A stretch of DNA of 64,000 bases from Halosimplex aquaticum (GTDB taxonomy: Archaea; Halobacteriota; Halobacteria; Halobacteriales; Haloarculaceae). Below, in pieces: positions 35,104 to 43,058 of the stretch. The first letter of the stretch is position 1; each line of letters starts with the position of its first letter. The stretch lies in assembly GCF_028747785.1 (NCBI RefSeq), contig NZ_CP118158.1, positions 3,286,001 through 3,350,000 on the forward strand. The letters are read 5' to 3'. The notes under the pieces were generated by a model. The model saw only the letters and a program-made list of their open reading frames with translations, was not told the DNA's origin and made no database searches. Position numbers and translations under genes: made by a program.

Positions 35104-35640
35104 TCAGGACCGGTCGAGGCGCTCGTCGAGGTCGAACCGGCTGACCGTGACCGTCGTCGGATCGGACTCGCGCGGCGTCGTCTCGCGGACTCCGACCCGG
35201 CCGAGGCCGTCCTCGCCCCGGCGGGGGTCGACCGTCGCCCGACCGCCGACGGTGAGTGCGCCGAAGTCCTCGCGGGTCACGACCCCGTTGACCGGCTCGG
35301 TCCCGTCTTCGGGGACGACGTTCACGCTGTACCGGACCGACGCGAACGCGTCCGCGAGCGCGTCGTGGGTCTGCTCGGAGACCGAGAGCGTCGCGCCGTC
35401 GACGGCCGCTCCGGCGTGTTCGGGGTCGTACTCGCCGTGTACCAGACTGCGGTCGGGTTCGAATCCGAGCAGCGCGACGCTCGCCTCGACGGGGTCGCCG
35501 ACCTGCTGGGGAACCGCGACGGTGACGTCTTTCCTGGCGACGGTACCGGCCGTCGACCCGCCGCCCGAACAGCCCGCGACCGAGGCGGCAGCGGTCGTCC
35601 CGAAGGCGGCGAGAAACTGGCGTCTGGAGGACATGGACAT
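35104..35640 (-). CDS. Tat-exported lipoprotein of unknown function
   Basis: Predicted 178 aa. The signal peptide is SSRRQFLAAFGTTAAASVAGC, with the twin-arginine pair and the lipobox VAGC. The mature part is beta-rich (DVTVAVPQQVGDPVEAS), with no recognised domain. ATG 35640 is preferred to an ATG two codons downstream; both give the same signal peptide. It sits after the guanylyltransferase gene on the same strand but with its own spacing. Confidence 0.78.
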   Translation of the reverse strand: MSMSSRRQFLAAFGTTAAASVAGCSGGGSTAGTVARKDVTVAVPQQVGDPVEASVALLGFEPDRSLVHGEYDPEHAGAAVDGATLSVSEQTHDALADAFASVRYSVNVVPEDGTEPVNGVVTREDFGALTVGGRATVDPRRGEDGLGRVGVRETTPRESDPTTVTVSRFDLDERLDRS

Positions 35641-35716
35641 CCGATGGACGTGATCCGACAAAACGGTTGGGGCCCGAGTTTCGAGTTGGCAACTGGACGC
35701 CGAGTGGGCAGTGTCG

Positions 35717-36520
35717 TCAGTGACTCCCGAGGAACGCCCGGACTTCGTCGGCGGTCCGCCCGGGCGCTTCGGCGGGTCCCGAGTGGCTCACGCCGTCGAA
35801 GTCGACCAAGTGCCCCTTCGGGAGCGCCTCGTGCACGTTCCGGGCACTCTCGCGGAGGAACTCCGGGCCCTCGGTGCCGGTGAGGACGAGCACGGGGACC
35901 TCGACGTCGAGACGGTCGGGGAGTGCGTAGCGCTCCACCACCCTGTTCATCCGGATCACTTCCTCGACGAGGTCGACGCAGTCGGGCCACACCGGCCACT
36001 CGGCGAGCCACGCGTCCAGGTCGTCGACCTCCCCGGCGCAGACGACCTGGTCGACGTAGAGTTTCATCGACCCCGCGCGGTCGTCGGCGTCCAGTCGCTC
36101 CTGCATCCGGTCGGCCAGGTCGGCGTGCTCGGCGAACGCCTCGGGGAGGACCGCCGGTTCGTAGGCGGCGACCGCTTCGACCGGCGCGTCCTTCGCGGCT
36201 TCGAGCGCCGTGAGCGCGCCGAACGAGTGACCGAACAGGACCGGCTCGCCGTCGACGGCGTCGACGAGCGCGCGGACGTAGCTGACCTCGCGGTCCAGCA
36301 CGTCGTCCGGGCCGGTCTCGTCGAGACCGTCGCGGCAGGTGCCGAAGCCCGGTCGCTGCGGGACGACCGGCGCGTAGGTCTCGAAGTGCGGGATCACCGG
36401 CTGCCAGTACTCGCTGGGCGCCATCCCGCCGTGGAGGCAGATCAGCGGCTGGCCGTCGCCGTGCCGTTCGTACTTGATCTCGGTGCCGTCGTCGGAGGTT
36501 GTCGTCTCTGTCGTCGGCAT
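35717..36520 (-). CDS. Alpha/beta-fold hydrolase
   Basis: Predicted 267 aa. Nucleophile elbow GHSFGAL (Ser near residue 100), oxyanion loop LHGGMAPSEYW, and an acid plus His in LTGTEGPEF and FDGVSHSGPAEAPG near the end, so the triad appears present. Probable small-molecule hydrolase; no clear substrate. Begins at ATG 36520 and precedes the Tat lipoprotein gene on the same strand. Confidence 0.87.
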   Translation of the reverse strand: MPTTETTTSDDGTEIKYERHGDGQPLICLHGGMAPSEYWQPVIPHFETYAPVVPQRPGFGTCRDGLDETGPDDVLDREVSYVRALVDAVDGEPVLFGHSFGALTALEAAKDAPVEAVAAYEPAVLPEAFAEHADLADRMQERLDADDRAGSMKLYVDQVVCAGEVDDLDAWLAEWPVWPDCVDLVEEVIRMNRVVERYALPDRLDVEVPVLVLTGTEGPEFLRESARNVHEALPKGHLVDFDGVSHSGPAEAPGRTADEVRAFLGSH

Positions 36521-36560
36521 GGGTCTCGTCGTCGAACGCCCGCCGGGCTACGTCTGTCTC

Positions 36561-37301
36561 TCAGTCGTGCGGCCGTTTAAGTGGCTGCCGGGAGCGTCGC
36601 CAGTCAGTTACGTCGACGTGGGCCTCGACGAGGTGGGTCTGAGCGCGACGGAGTCGCTCGGAGCACGAGGAAGCGGAGATGCCGAGTTCGGCGGCGACGT
36701 CGTCGAGCGATGCCGTCCGCGGGATCTCGAAGTAGCCCATCTCGTACGCGGTCCGGACGGCGTCGCGCTGGGCGTCCGTGAGGCCGTCGTCGGAGTCCAG
36801 GCCGGGACCGGCAGGTCCGTCTGCGTCGTCGCCGACGCGGGTGAGCTTGCGGAGGCGGAACGGGACGTTGCGCTGCCAGAACGTCCGCAGTTCGTCGAAC
36901 GCGGCGCGGTCGGCGAAGCGGCCGCACTGGACCCATCCGGTGGGCGTCGCGCGGATCCGTTCGATGTGGGTCGGCGTCTCGTAGAGCGCCCGCAGGTCGT
37001 CGAGATCGTCGAGGTGGTCGCCGAGCTGTTCGGCCATGCTCGTGCCCGGCAGGATCGTGTAGCGATTCGCCTCGCCCTCGCGGGTGACGAGCGTGTACTC
37101 GCCGACGAACGGCGTCCGTTCGAATTCGTCCTCGACCGCCGCGACGGTCTCCTCGCTCCCGACCACGCGGGCGGTGAAGCGCGGCCGCTCGCTCGTTCCC
37201 GGGCTGATGGCGAGTTCGATGTCGGCGTCGGGGACCGCCGCGGCCACGTCGACCAGCGGGAGGGCGTCGCAGCCGATCTCGTACTCGGCGCGGAGAGCCA
37301 T
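36561..37301 (-). CDS. HTH_10 (Bat-type) transcriptional regulator
   Basis: Predicted 246 aa. The N-terminal 160 residues form a sensor-like domain (MALRAEYEIGCDALPLVDVA) of the kind seen in small Bat-type regulators. The C-terminus is HTH_10 (LTDAQRDAVRTAYEMGYFEIPR ... DDVAAELGISASSCSERLRRA). It binds DNA; effector unknown. It starts with ATG 37301. No PAS or GAF domain, unlike the giant Bat gene at 16.6-20.5 kb. Confidence 0.87.
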   Translation of the reverse strand: MALRAEYEIGCDALPLVDVAAAVPDADIELAISPGTSERPRFTARVVGSEETVAAVEDEFERTPFVGEYTLVTREGEANRYTILPGTSMAEQLGDHLDDLDDLRALYETPTHIERIRATPTGWVQCGRFADRAAFDELRTFWQRNVPFRLRKLTRVGDDADGPAGPGLDSDDGLTDAQRDAVRTAYEMGYFEIPRTASLDDVAAELGISASSCSERLRRAQTHLVEAHVDVTDWRRSRQPLKRPHD

Positions 37302-37352
37302 AGTCGAGGATCCGCTCGGGGTGTCAAATCACCGGCGAAACGCTCGGCCCGT

Positions 37353-37634
37353 TCACCACGTCTCGATCTCGCCGGCGCGGATATCCTCGACGCAGCCCCG
37401 GCAGTCCTGCGACTGGGGGTCGAAACAGCCCGGCTTGTACTCGGTGTCGAGTTCCACCGCGCGGCGCTCGGCGTACCGCCGGCAGACGATCTTCGCGCGG
37501 CCGTCGTCGCCGAACGGGAGGTCCGCCTGCGTGGCCCGCTTGGCGTGTCTGTACGCGCGCTTGGCCTCGCCGACCTGCTTGCCCGCCGACCGGAGTTTGT
37601 TCCGGAGGATACGCTCGATGCGGTCGTCCGCCAT
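37353..37634 (-). CDS. Small conserved haloarchaeal protein with a Cys motif
   Basis: Predicted 93 aa. Basic helix at the N-terminus (RIERILRNKLRSAGKQVGEAKRAYRHAKRA), then KPGCFDPQSQDCRGCVED, a three-Cys group that could bind metal. The composition is unusually basic for this genome, which suggests nucleic-acid binding. Close relatives are DUF7091-like, as far as I can recall. Starts at ATG 37634. Confidence 0.7.
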   Translation of the reverse strand: MADDRIERILRNKLRSAGKQVGEAKRAYRHAKRATQADLPFGDDGRAKIVCRRYAERRAVELDTEYKPGCFDPQSQDCRGCVEDIRAGEIETW

Positions 37635-37738
37635 CTGTTCGTGGGTTGGGGTGGGTGACTCTTAGCCCCGTCGGCCCTGAACCGAGCGGAGTTGTCGAAA
37701 CCGACTCCGCGACTGCAGAAGCGGCGGAAAGCACATCG

Positions 37739-37864
37739 AACTGCGTGAAAGCCCCAAGGCGTTCGCGGACTGCAACTCGCTGCGCGCTTCGTCGCTCACT
37801 TCGTTCGCTCTTGCAGTGCTTGCGTCGTCTCGTCCCTCGAACGCCTCGCCCCTTTCATTCCACC
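37739..37864 (+). repeat. Dispersed structured element, copy C
   Basis: Begins GAACTGCGTGAAAGCCCC and ends CGCCCCTTTCATTCCACC, as in copies A and B. 37757-37765 (AGGCGTTCG) can pair with 37838-37846 (CGAACGCCT), and inside it 37769-37775 (ACTGCAA) with 37811-37817 (TTGCAGT). Its arms differ in sequence from those of copies A and B while the pairing is kept. Confidence 0.65.
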
Positions 37865-38063
37865 CGACCGCACAGCACCGCGCCTCACACCTCCCCAGCC
37901 GATTGCGGTGCTCAGTCGCTTCGCTCCCTGCGCTCCTCGTCCCTCGCACGGTATTGTCGCGCGACCCTCGGAAGACTCGGGTACGCGCGACAGCGCGCGC
38001 CGACAGCATCCGGCTGTTTGGCGGTTCTATCCTGCCGTTTCACTTTCACCGCGCCGTACGAGA

Positions 38064-38073
38064 GTTTAAATAC
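38064..38073 (+). promoter_or_regulatory. TATA box of the RPA operon
   Basis: GTTTAAATAC is centred about 25 nt before the ATG at 38093, which fits a leaderless start there; the frame stays open upstream through the repeat but is not coding. Confidence 0.7.
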
Positions 38074-38092
38074 GGGGGCGACCAAGAGACGC

Positions 38093-39073
38093 ATGTCTCC
38101 CACCGAAAACAACGTGGAGACAGGAACGACACAGATGACGGATTTGCGTACACAGGCGACAGAGATACACGAACAGTTCAGTGACCAGCTCGACATTTCG
38201 GTCGACGACGTGGAGGAGCGTCTCGACACGCTGGTCAACGAGTACAAGGTCCCCCTCTCGGAGGCCCGCCGGAGCGTCACCAACACCTACCTCGACGAGG
38301 CCGGGATGGAGCGCGACGAGCTCGGCGGTGGCGGCGCCGACGGCAACGAGCAGGTCGAGATCGCCGACGTCGACGCGCCAGAGGAGTGGGTCGACATCAC
38401 GGCGAAGGTGACCGAACTCTGGGACGCGACCTCGGACGCGGTCGCCCAGGTCGGCTTGCTCGGCGACGAGACGGGCACGATCAAGTTCACGAAGTGGTCG
38501 AAATCGGACCTGCCAGACCTCGAAGAGGGCAAGGTCTACCACCTGCGGAACGTCGTCACCGACGAGTACGAGGGCCGGTTCTCGGTCAAGCTCAACCGGA
38601 CGACGGTGATCGAGGAACTCGACGAGGATCTGGAAGTCGGGAGCGACGACGTGACCGTCGAGGGCGCGCTCGTCGACATCCAGTCCGGTTCCGGGCTCAT
38701 CAAGCGCTGTCCCGAGGAGGACTGCACGCGCGTCCTCCAGAACGGCCGCTGCAACGAGCACGGCGAGGTCGAGGGCGAGTTCGACCTCCGGATCAAGGGC
38801 GTGCTCGACGACGGCGAGCAGGTCCACGAGGTCCTCTTCAACCAGGAGGCCACCGAGGCGCTGACGGGCATCACGCTCGAAGAGGCCCAGGAGATGGCGA
38901 TGGACGCGCTGGACACGTCCGTCGTCGCCGACGAGATGCGCGCGGACCTGCTCGGGAAGTACTACCGGATCACCGGGCCGACGTTCCGCCGCTACGTGCT
39001 GGTGGACGACGTGGAGCGACTCTCCGAACCGGCGGATGCAGAGGCCGTGCTGATCAAAGCGAGGTCGATCTAA
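38093..39073 (+). CDS. rpa3: Replication factor A (single-stranded DNA-binding protein), RPA3-type
   Basis: Predicted 326 aa. Residues about 15-70 are helical, 95-190 an OB fold (WVDITAKVTELWDATSDAVA ... YHLRNVVTDEYEGRFSVKLN), and about 205-250 hold a zinc finger (KRCPEEDCTRV ... GRCNEHGEVEG). A single OB fold plus zinc finger and an adjacent COG3390-type partner match the Haloferax RPA3/RPAP3 pair rather than the multi-OB RPA1. It protects ssDNA in replication and repair. The next ATG follows the TAA after one nt (TAAATG). The type assignment is from domain count. Confidence 0.85.
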   Translation: MSPTENNVETGTTQMTDLRTQATEIHEQFSDQLDISVDDVEERLDTLVNEYKVPLSEARRSVTNTYLDEAGMERDELGGGGADGNEQVEIADVDAPEEWVDITAKVTELWDATSDAVAQVGLLGDETGTIKFTKWSKSDLPDLEEGKVYHLRNVVTDEYEGRFSVKLNRTTVIEELDEDLEVGSDDVTVEGALVDIQSGSGLIKRCPEEDCTRVLQNGRCNEHGEVEGEFDLRIKGVLDDGEQVHEVLFNQEATEALTGITLEEAQEMAMDALDTSVVADEMRADLLGKYYRITGPTFRRYVLVDDVERLSEPADAEAVLIKARSI

Positions 39074-39703
39074 ATGGCGACGACACCCACTCGCGAGGTC
39101 GCCCGCCGCGTGTTCGCGGGCGAGTTCAACGACGCGCACTACACGTTCAAGGAGAGCGACGACGAGCGAGCGCCGGTCTACCTGCTGCTCCCGACGGGGG
39201 CGCGGGCCAACCGCGTGTTCATCGTCGGGACGCTCATGGAGACCGAGGACGTGGGCGACGACAGCGAGTACTGGCAGGGCCAGGTCATCGACCCCAACGG
39301 CGACCGCTACTACATGTACGCCGGCCAGTACCAGCCCGACGCGGCCTCGATGCTGCGCGAGCTGGAGCCGCCGGCCTACATCTCGGTCGTCGGCAAGCCG
39401 CGCACCTACGAGACCGACGACGGTGAGGTGAACGTCTCGGTCCGGCCGGAGTCGATCACCGAGGTCGACGCCGCGACGCGCGACCGCTGGGTCGTCGAGA
39501 CGGCCGAGCGGACGCTCGAACGGATCCGCCACTACAAGGACCAGACCGGCGACGACGGCGACGGGGCGGCCGTCGACGAGTACGTCGCGATGGCCCAGGA
39601 GGAGTACGACCTCCCGGTGGAGAACTACCGTCGTCAGGTCGTCGAGGCCCTCGAGAGCCTCGAAGACGAGGAAGCCGTCGCTGCCGAGACGGACGACGAC
39701 TGA
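39074..39703 (+). CDS. rpap3: RPA-associated protein (COG3390 family)
   Basis: Predicted 209 aa. An OB-like region at about 10-120 (VARRVFAGEFNDAHYTFKESDDE ... EPPAYISVVGKPRTY) precedes a helical C-terminus that is acidic. In haloarchaea it binds the RPA encoded beside it. The ATG begins immediately after the stop of the rpa gene, so they are one operon. The role of the partner in DNA binding is known for the family, not shown here. Confidence 0.85.
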   Translation: MATTPTREVARRVFAGEFNDAHYTFKESDDERAPVYLLLPTGARANRVFIVGTLMETEDVGDDSEYWQGQVIDPNGDRYYMYAGQYQPDAASMLRELEPPAYISVVGKPRTYETDDGEVNVSVRPESITEVDAATRDRWVVETAERTLERIRHYKDQTGDDGDGAAVDEYVAMAQEEYDLPVENYRRQVVEALESLEDEEAVAAETDDD

Positions 39704-39753
39704 AGCGCACGTACTCCGGCGGCTCCCGGCTCGCTCCGACCGGTCGAACGCCG

Positions 39754-39789
39754 GCCGTCCACTCGGACGGCGTTCCGCGACGACTTTTT
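39754..39789 (+). terminator. Hairpin plus T-run after the RPA operon
   Basis: GCCGTCC (39754-39760) pairs with GGACGGC (39765-39771) around a short loop, and TTTTT follows at 39785-39789. Confidence 0.5.
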
Positions 39790-39851
39790 CGTTCGAAATA
39801 ACAGGAACTCGTCTCGATCCCCCGACGGGGGACTGAACCGACTGGTCTTCG

Positions 39852-39887
39852 CCACCCTATTATCAAATTTGATTTCCGAAGGGGTGG
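39852..39887. promoter_or_regulatory. Nested palindrome, candidate operator
   Basis: Outer arms CCACCC (39852-39857) and GGGTGG (39882-39887) enclose the perfect 12-nt palindrome ATCAAATTTGAT (39862-39873). It stands in an AT-rich patch about 120 nt before the RHH gene. Confidence 0.45.
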
Positions 39888-39991
39888 CTAAACGGAAGAT
39901 TCAGGCCCTCTATCTATTTATTTCGCGTCAGCGATCGCCCGAGCCAGCGTCTGACAAATGATTAAGTGGGATGCGCTTCGAGTGGTGGACA

Positions 39992-40429
39992 ATGAGTAAG
40001 AACAAGACGATCTCCTTTCGCGTGAGCGAGGACAAGTTCGAGACGCTCCGCGAAATCGCCGACGAGCGAGACCTGTCGCTGTCGGCGGTCTTCCGGGACT
40101 ACGTCGACATGCTCGTCGCGCACGACGGGCAGGTGGAGGTGGTGCCGGAACACCAGCTGAACGAATCGAGTGCGAGCACGAGCGACACCGAGAGCTTCCC
40201 GCCGAAGGTCGAGGTGCCCAAGAGCTTCGTCCGCGAGCACGAGCGCCTCGAACTCGAAGCCGAGCACCTCCGCGAACAGCTCGAAGAGCACAAGCGATAC
40301 GTGACGAAGCTCCGCCAGCAACTCGACGAACACGACCAGGAAGACGTCGTGCAACTCGAAGACCTCGACGGCGGCGAGGACGACGAGGAAGCGTCCTACC
40401 GCCTGGGCAACTTCGAAGAGTCCGTCTGA
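39992..40429 (+). CDS. Ribbon-helix-helix protein with coiled-coil tail
   Basis: Predicted 145 aa. Residues 1-50 are an RHH/CopG-like DNA-binding unit (NKTISFRVSEDKFETLREIADERDLSLSAVF). Residues about 75-118 are a coiled coil (EHERLELEAEHLREQLEEHKR) and the rest is acidic. The combination suggests a DNA-binding protein that oligomerises through its tail. The ATG at 39992 precedes the strand-forming MSKNKTIS; the open frame seven codons upstream lacks this. The nested palindrome upstream could be its own operator, which is inference. Confidence 0.78.
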   Translation: MSKNKTISFRVSEDKFETLREIADERDLSLSAVFRDYVDMLVAHDGQVEVVPEHQLNESSASTSDTESFPPKVEVPKSFVREHERLELEAEHLREQLEEHKRYVTKLRQQLDEHDQEDVVQLEDLDGGEDDEEASYRLGNFEESV

Positions 40430-40547
40430 TCCCCGCGACAGCGTCTCTCCCTCTCCGTTCTTCTCTTTCGTTCTCTCCCAAACGAGTAGTCCACTCGACC
40501 CCGCGGAGCGAGCCGTTTTGTGTCGTGCCTGCGATAGTCGCTAACAC

Positions 40548-41231
40548 ATGTCGTTCGACCCGGAGCGGGTGTCGACGCTCACGTTCGACTCGTACAGCAC
40601 GCTCGTCGACGTCGACGCGGCCGAACGGGCGCTCGCCGAGCGAGTCGCGGACCCCGAGCCGGTCTCGAAACTGTGGCGCTCGCGCTCGCTGGAGTACACG
40701 ATGGTCGCCAACCACGTCGGCGCTTACCAGCCGTTCTACGAGATGAACCGGGACGCGCTCCAGTACGCGCTCGACGCGACGGGTGCAGACATCTCGGCCG
40801 ACGAACGCGACGAGATCCTCGCCGTCTACCACGAACTCGACGTCTTCGACGACGTGCGCGACGGGCTGGAGCGCCTCCGAGAGGCCGGCTACGACTGCTA
40901 CGTCCTCTCGAACGGAAATCCCGAGATGCTCGACTCGCTGGTCGCCCACGCCGATATCGAGGGCCTGGTCGCCGACACGATCAGCGCCGACGAGGTGGAA
41001 CTGTTCAAACCCCACGCCGAACTCTACCGCCACGCGGCCGAGCGGACTGGCACGCCGGTGGCCGAACTCGCACACGTCACCGCGCTGTGGTTCGACGTGA
41101 TGGGCGCCCAGCACGCCGGGATGCAGGGCGTCCGCGTTGACCGCAAAGGCGACCCGCCGGAGACGTTCGGCCCCGAACCCGACCTCACGATCGAGACGTT
41201 CGACGAACTGGTCGCCGCGCTCGGCGTCTGA
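40548..41231 (+). CDS. HAD-superfamily hydrolase, haloacid dehalogenase type II-like
   Basis: Predicted 227 aa. Motif I is TFDSYSTLVD with Asp nucleophile at residue 12 or so; motif II is VLSNGNP; motif III Lys is in ELFKPHAELY; motif IV WFDVMGAQHAG. The DSYSTL form and SNGNP are those of L-2-haloacid dehalogenases, but many annotated members are phosphatases. Substrate is uncertain. Monocistronic, ATG 40548. Confidence 0.87.
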   Translation: MSFDPERVSTLTFDSYSTLVDVDAAERALAERVADPEPVSKLWRSRSLEYTMVANHVGAYQPFYEMNRDALQYALDATGADISADERDEILAVYHELDVFDDVRDGLERLREAGYDCYVLSNGNPEMLDSLVAHADIEGLVADTISADEVELFKPHAELYRHAAERTGTPVAELAHVTALWFDVMGAQHAGMQGVRVDRKGDPPETFGPEPDLTIETFDELVAALGV

Positions 41232-41260
41232 AGACGGTCGGTAGCCGCCGATTCGCCGGA

Positions 41261-41713
41261 TTACAGGAGTTCTTCGCGCTTCCGTCGAGCCTCGCTCGCG
41301 GCGCCGTCCCGGCCGTCGACGTCGGCCAGCGTCTCGACCGCTTCGAGCGTGCGGACGGCGCCGTCGAGGAAGGAGAGCACGTCGCCCGGATAGGCGTAGA
41401 GCATGTAGTCGTCGCCCATCACGTCGACGATGGCGTCCGGGCCCAGGCCCTGGGCGCGCAGTTCGAGGAGGTAGCTGACGAACTTCTCCTCGGGGTGGCC
41501 ACAGTGGGGGTTGGCCTCGCAGCTGCAGTCCATGAAGTCCGTCGCGAAGTCGAGGACGCGGTCCTGGGTCGCGTCGTCGAGCTTCGCGAGGTTCTCCGCC
41601 TGGAACAGCATGTCCATCGTCGCTCCCTTGAACGCGCCCTTGGGGAACGACGTCTCTAGCTGCGAGGCGATCTGCTGGTGGTTCTTGACGTAGATCTTGT
41701 CCGTGATGGCCAC
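41261..41713 (-). CDS. Conserved haloarchaeal protein with CSC-HCGH motif
   Basis: Predicted 150 aa. Mostly helical (HQQIASQLETSFPKGAFKGATM), with DCSCEANPHCGHPEEKF in the middle, a compact four-Cys/His group that may hold zinc or iron. I do not recognise a named function; it could be a DUF family conserved in Halobacteria. Starts at ATG 41713. Confidence 0.7.
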   Translation of the reverse strand: MAITDKIYVKNHQQIASQLETSFPKGAFKGATMDMLFQAENLAKLDDATQDRVLDFATDFMDCSCEANPHCGHPEEKFVSYLLELRAQGLGPDAIVDVMGDDYMLYAYPGDVLSFLDGAVRTLEAVETLADVDGRDGAASEARRKREELL

Positions 41714-41917
41714 GGCTACCCGAACGAACGGCGGTGGCGGCTAAAAGTCTCTCGGAGCGTCGCCGGCGTCGTCCGCCGCCGGCGTTCGGCGCTCGTCCGC
41801 ACACCGCGACCGGAACGGCGACCGCCGCCTCGCCGGAGGGACAGACCCTACCGACGGCCATCGCCGGGGCCGGCAGGTCGGAGACGGGCCGAACGGGCGA
41901 ATCGACGCGGCCGGCGG

Positions 41918-42331
41918 TCAGAAACGGTCGAGGATCCGCTGGACGAGGCTGTCTGCTCCCGTACCGGCGCCGGCGCCGGGGTCGGGATCCGGATCCCCGG
42001 TCGACTCGCGTTCGGGCCCGTCGCCGTCGGTCGCCGCGGCCTCGGCGCGGTCGAGGACGGAGCCGGGGTCGTTGACGCCGGTCGAGACGGGCACTTCCAC
42101 GAGGGGGAGCCCCGCGAACCGCTCGGTCCGGACGTTCACGTCGGCGGCGACGATCGCCGCGTCCGCCGCCTCGATGTCGCCGTCGGACAGTTCGTTCTCG
42201 CTGCCCATGGCGCTCTGTACCTCGACCTCGATCTCGTGGCCGCGGTCGGTCGCGACGCGTTCGAGCGCTTCGGCGGCCATCTGGCTGTGGGCGACGCCGG
42301 TCGGACAGGCGGTGATGACGACGAACCGCAT
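41918..42331 (-). CDS. ptfB: Fructose-specific PTS enzyme IIB
   Basis: Predicted 137 aa. The active-site motif ACPTGVAHSQ with phosphorylated Cys9 is at the N-terminus; residues to about 95 form the IIB fold and the tail is acidic and low complexity. It transfers phosphate from IIA to fructose entering through IIC. The ATG overlaps the TGA of ptsH1 by one base (TGATG), so it is in the same operon. Fructose specificity is inferred from the neighbours pfkB and glpR. Last gene of the PTS operon. Confidence 0.9.
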   Translation of the reverse strand: MRFVVITACPTGVAHSQMAAEALERVATDRGHEIEVEVQSAMGSENELSDGDIEAADAAIVAADVNVRTERFAGLPLVEVPVSTGVNDPGSVLDRAEAAATDGDGPERESTGDPDPDPGAGAGTGADSLVQRILDRF

Positions 42332-42600
42332 CACTCCGCTCCCTCGGCGATCGCGTCGCCGACGGCCTCGACCGCCGCGCGAGCCTCCTCGCCGTCTGCG
42401 GCGACGACGACGTCTTCGCCCGCCTGCAGTCCCAGCGCCGTCAGCGAGAGGACGCTCTCGAGCGCGGCCGACTCGTCGCTGGCGGTTGGCCGGACAGCGA
42501 CGGTCGCCTCGAACGACGACGCGAGGTCGACGACCTCACGCGCTGGGCGGGCGTGCAGGCCCGGGTCGTGACCGACGGTGACGCGACGGCGGACGGTCAC
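42331..42600 (-). CDS. ptsH1: PTS phosphocarrier protein HPr
   Basis: Predicted 89 aa. The phosphorylation motif is GHDPGLHARPA (His16), followed by the HPr fold with ALESVLSLTALGLQ at the Ser46-loop region. It accepts phosphate from enzyme I and gives it to IIA. It starts with GTG 42600, overlapping the IIA stop by four bases (GTGA). The gene ends within the start of ptfB. The longer ORF upstream in this frame is a shadow of the IIA gene. Confidence 0.92.
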   Translation of the reverse strand: MTVRRRVTVGHDPGLHARPAREVVDLASSFEATVAVRPTASDESAALESVLSLTALGLQAGEDVVVAADGEEARAAVEAVGDAIAEGAE

Positions 42601-43052
42601 GCGTCGATCACCGTCTGTACGGCGTCGACGACCGCCGACTCGTCGTCGGCGGTCAGGAGCCGGTCGCGGACGTCCTCGTCGACGAGACCCCGCGAGACGG
42701 CCGACAGGAGCGAGAGGTGCGCCTCGTCGGCGCCGTCGGGGGCGAGCAGGAGGACGACCAGCCGTGCCGGCGTCCCGTCCGGGCCCCCGAAGTCCAGTCC
42801 GTTCGCGAGACTGGCGACGGCGACCGTCGGCTCGCGGACGGCCGCCGTTCGCGCGTGCGGGACGGCGACCCCCAGTCCGACGCCGAAGGGAGATTCCGCC
42901 GCTCGATCGCGGAGCGCCGTGATCGCGCGCTCTCGGTCGGTCACGCGGCCCGCGTCGGCGACGAGATCGACCAGGTGCTCGATACAGTCCCACCGCCCGT
43001 CGACTGCGGGCGTCAGCGAGACGAACGACGACTGGATCACGTTCGATTGCAT
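42597..43052 (-). CDS. ptfA: Fructose-specific PTS enzyme IIA
   Basis: Predicted 151 aa PTS_IIA_2 (fructose/mannitol) domain. The phosphorylated His is in GVAVPHARTAAV (His66). The order IIC-IIA-HPr-IIB here is the order known from Haloferax minus ptsI. The ATG at 43052 lies six nt after the stop of ptfC. It takes phosphate from HPr and passes it to IIB. Confidence 0.92.
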   Translation of the reverse strand: MQSNVIQSSFVSLTPAVDGRWDCIEHLVDLVADAGRVTDRERAITALRDRAAESPFGVGLGVAVPHARTAAVREPTVAVASLANGLDFGGPDGTPARLVVLLLAPDGADEAHLSLLSAVSRGLVDEDVRDRLLTADDESAVVDAVQTVIDA

Positions 43053-43058
43053 GGCGTA

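Larger units (their letters stand above)
37635..38092. other. Intergenic stretch holding the third copy of the dispersed element
   Basis: Contains element copy C (37739-37864) and about 200 nt downstream of low-information, purine/pyrimidine-mixed sequence rich in CTCGCTTCGCTCC-type words. It ends at the TATA box of the RPA operon. No supported gene. Confidence 0.65.
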
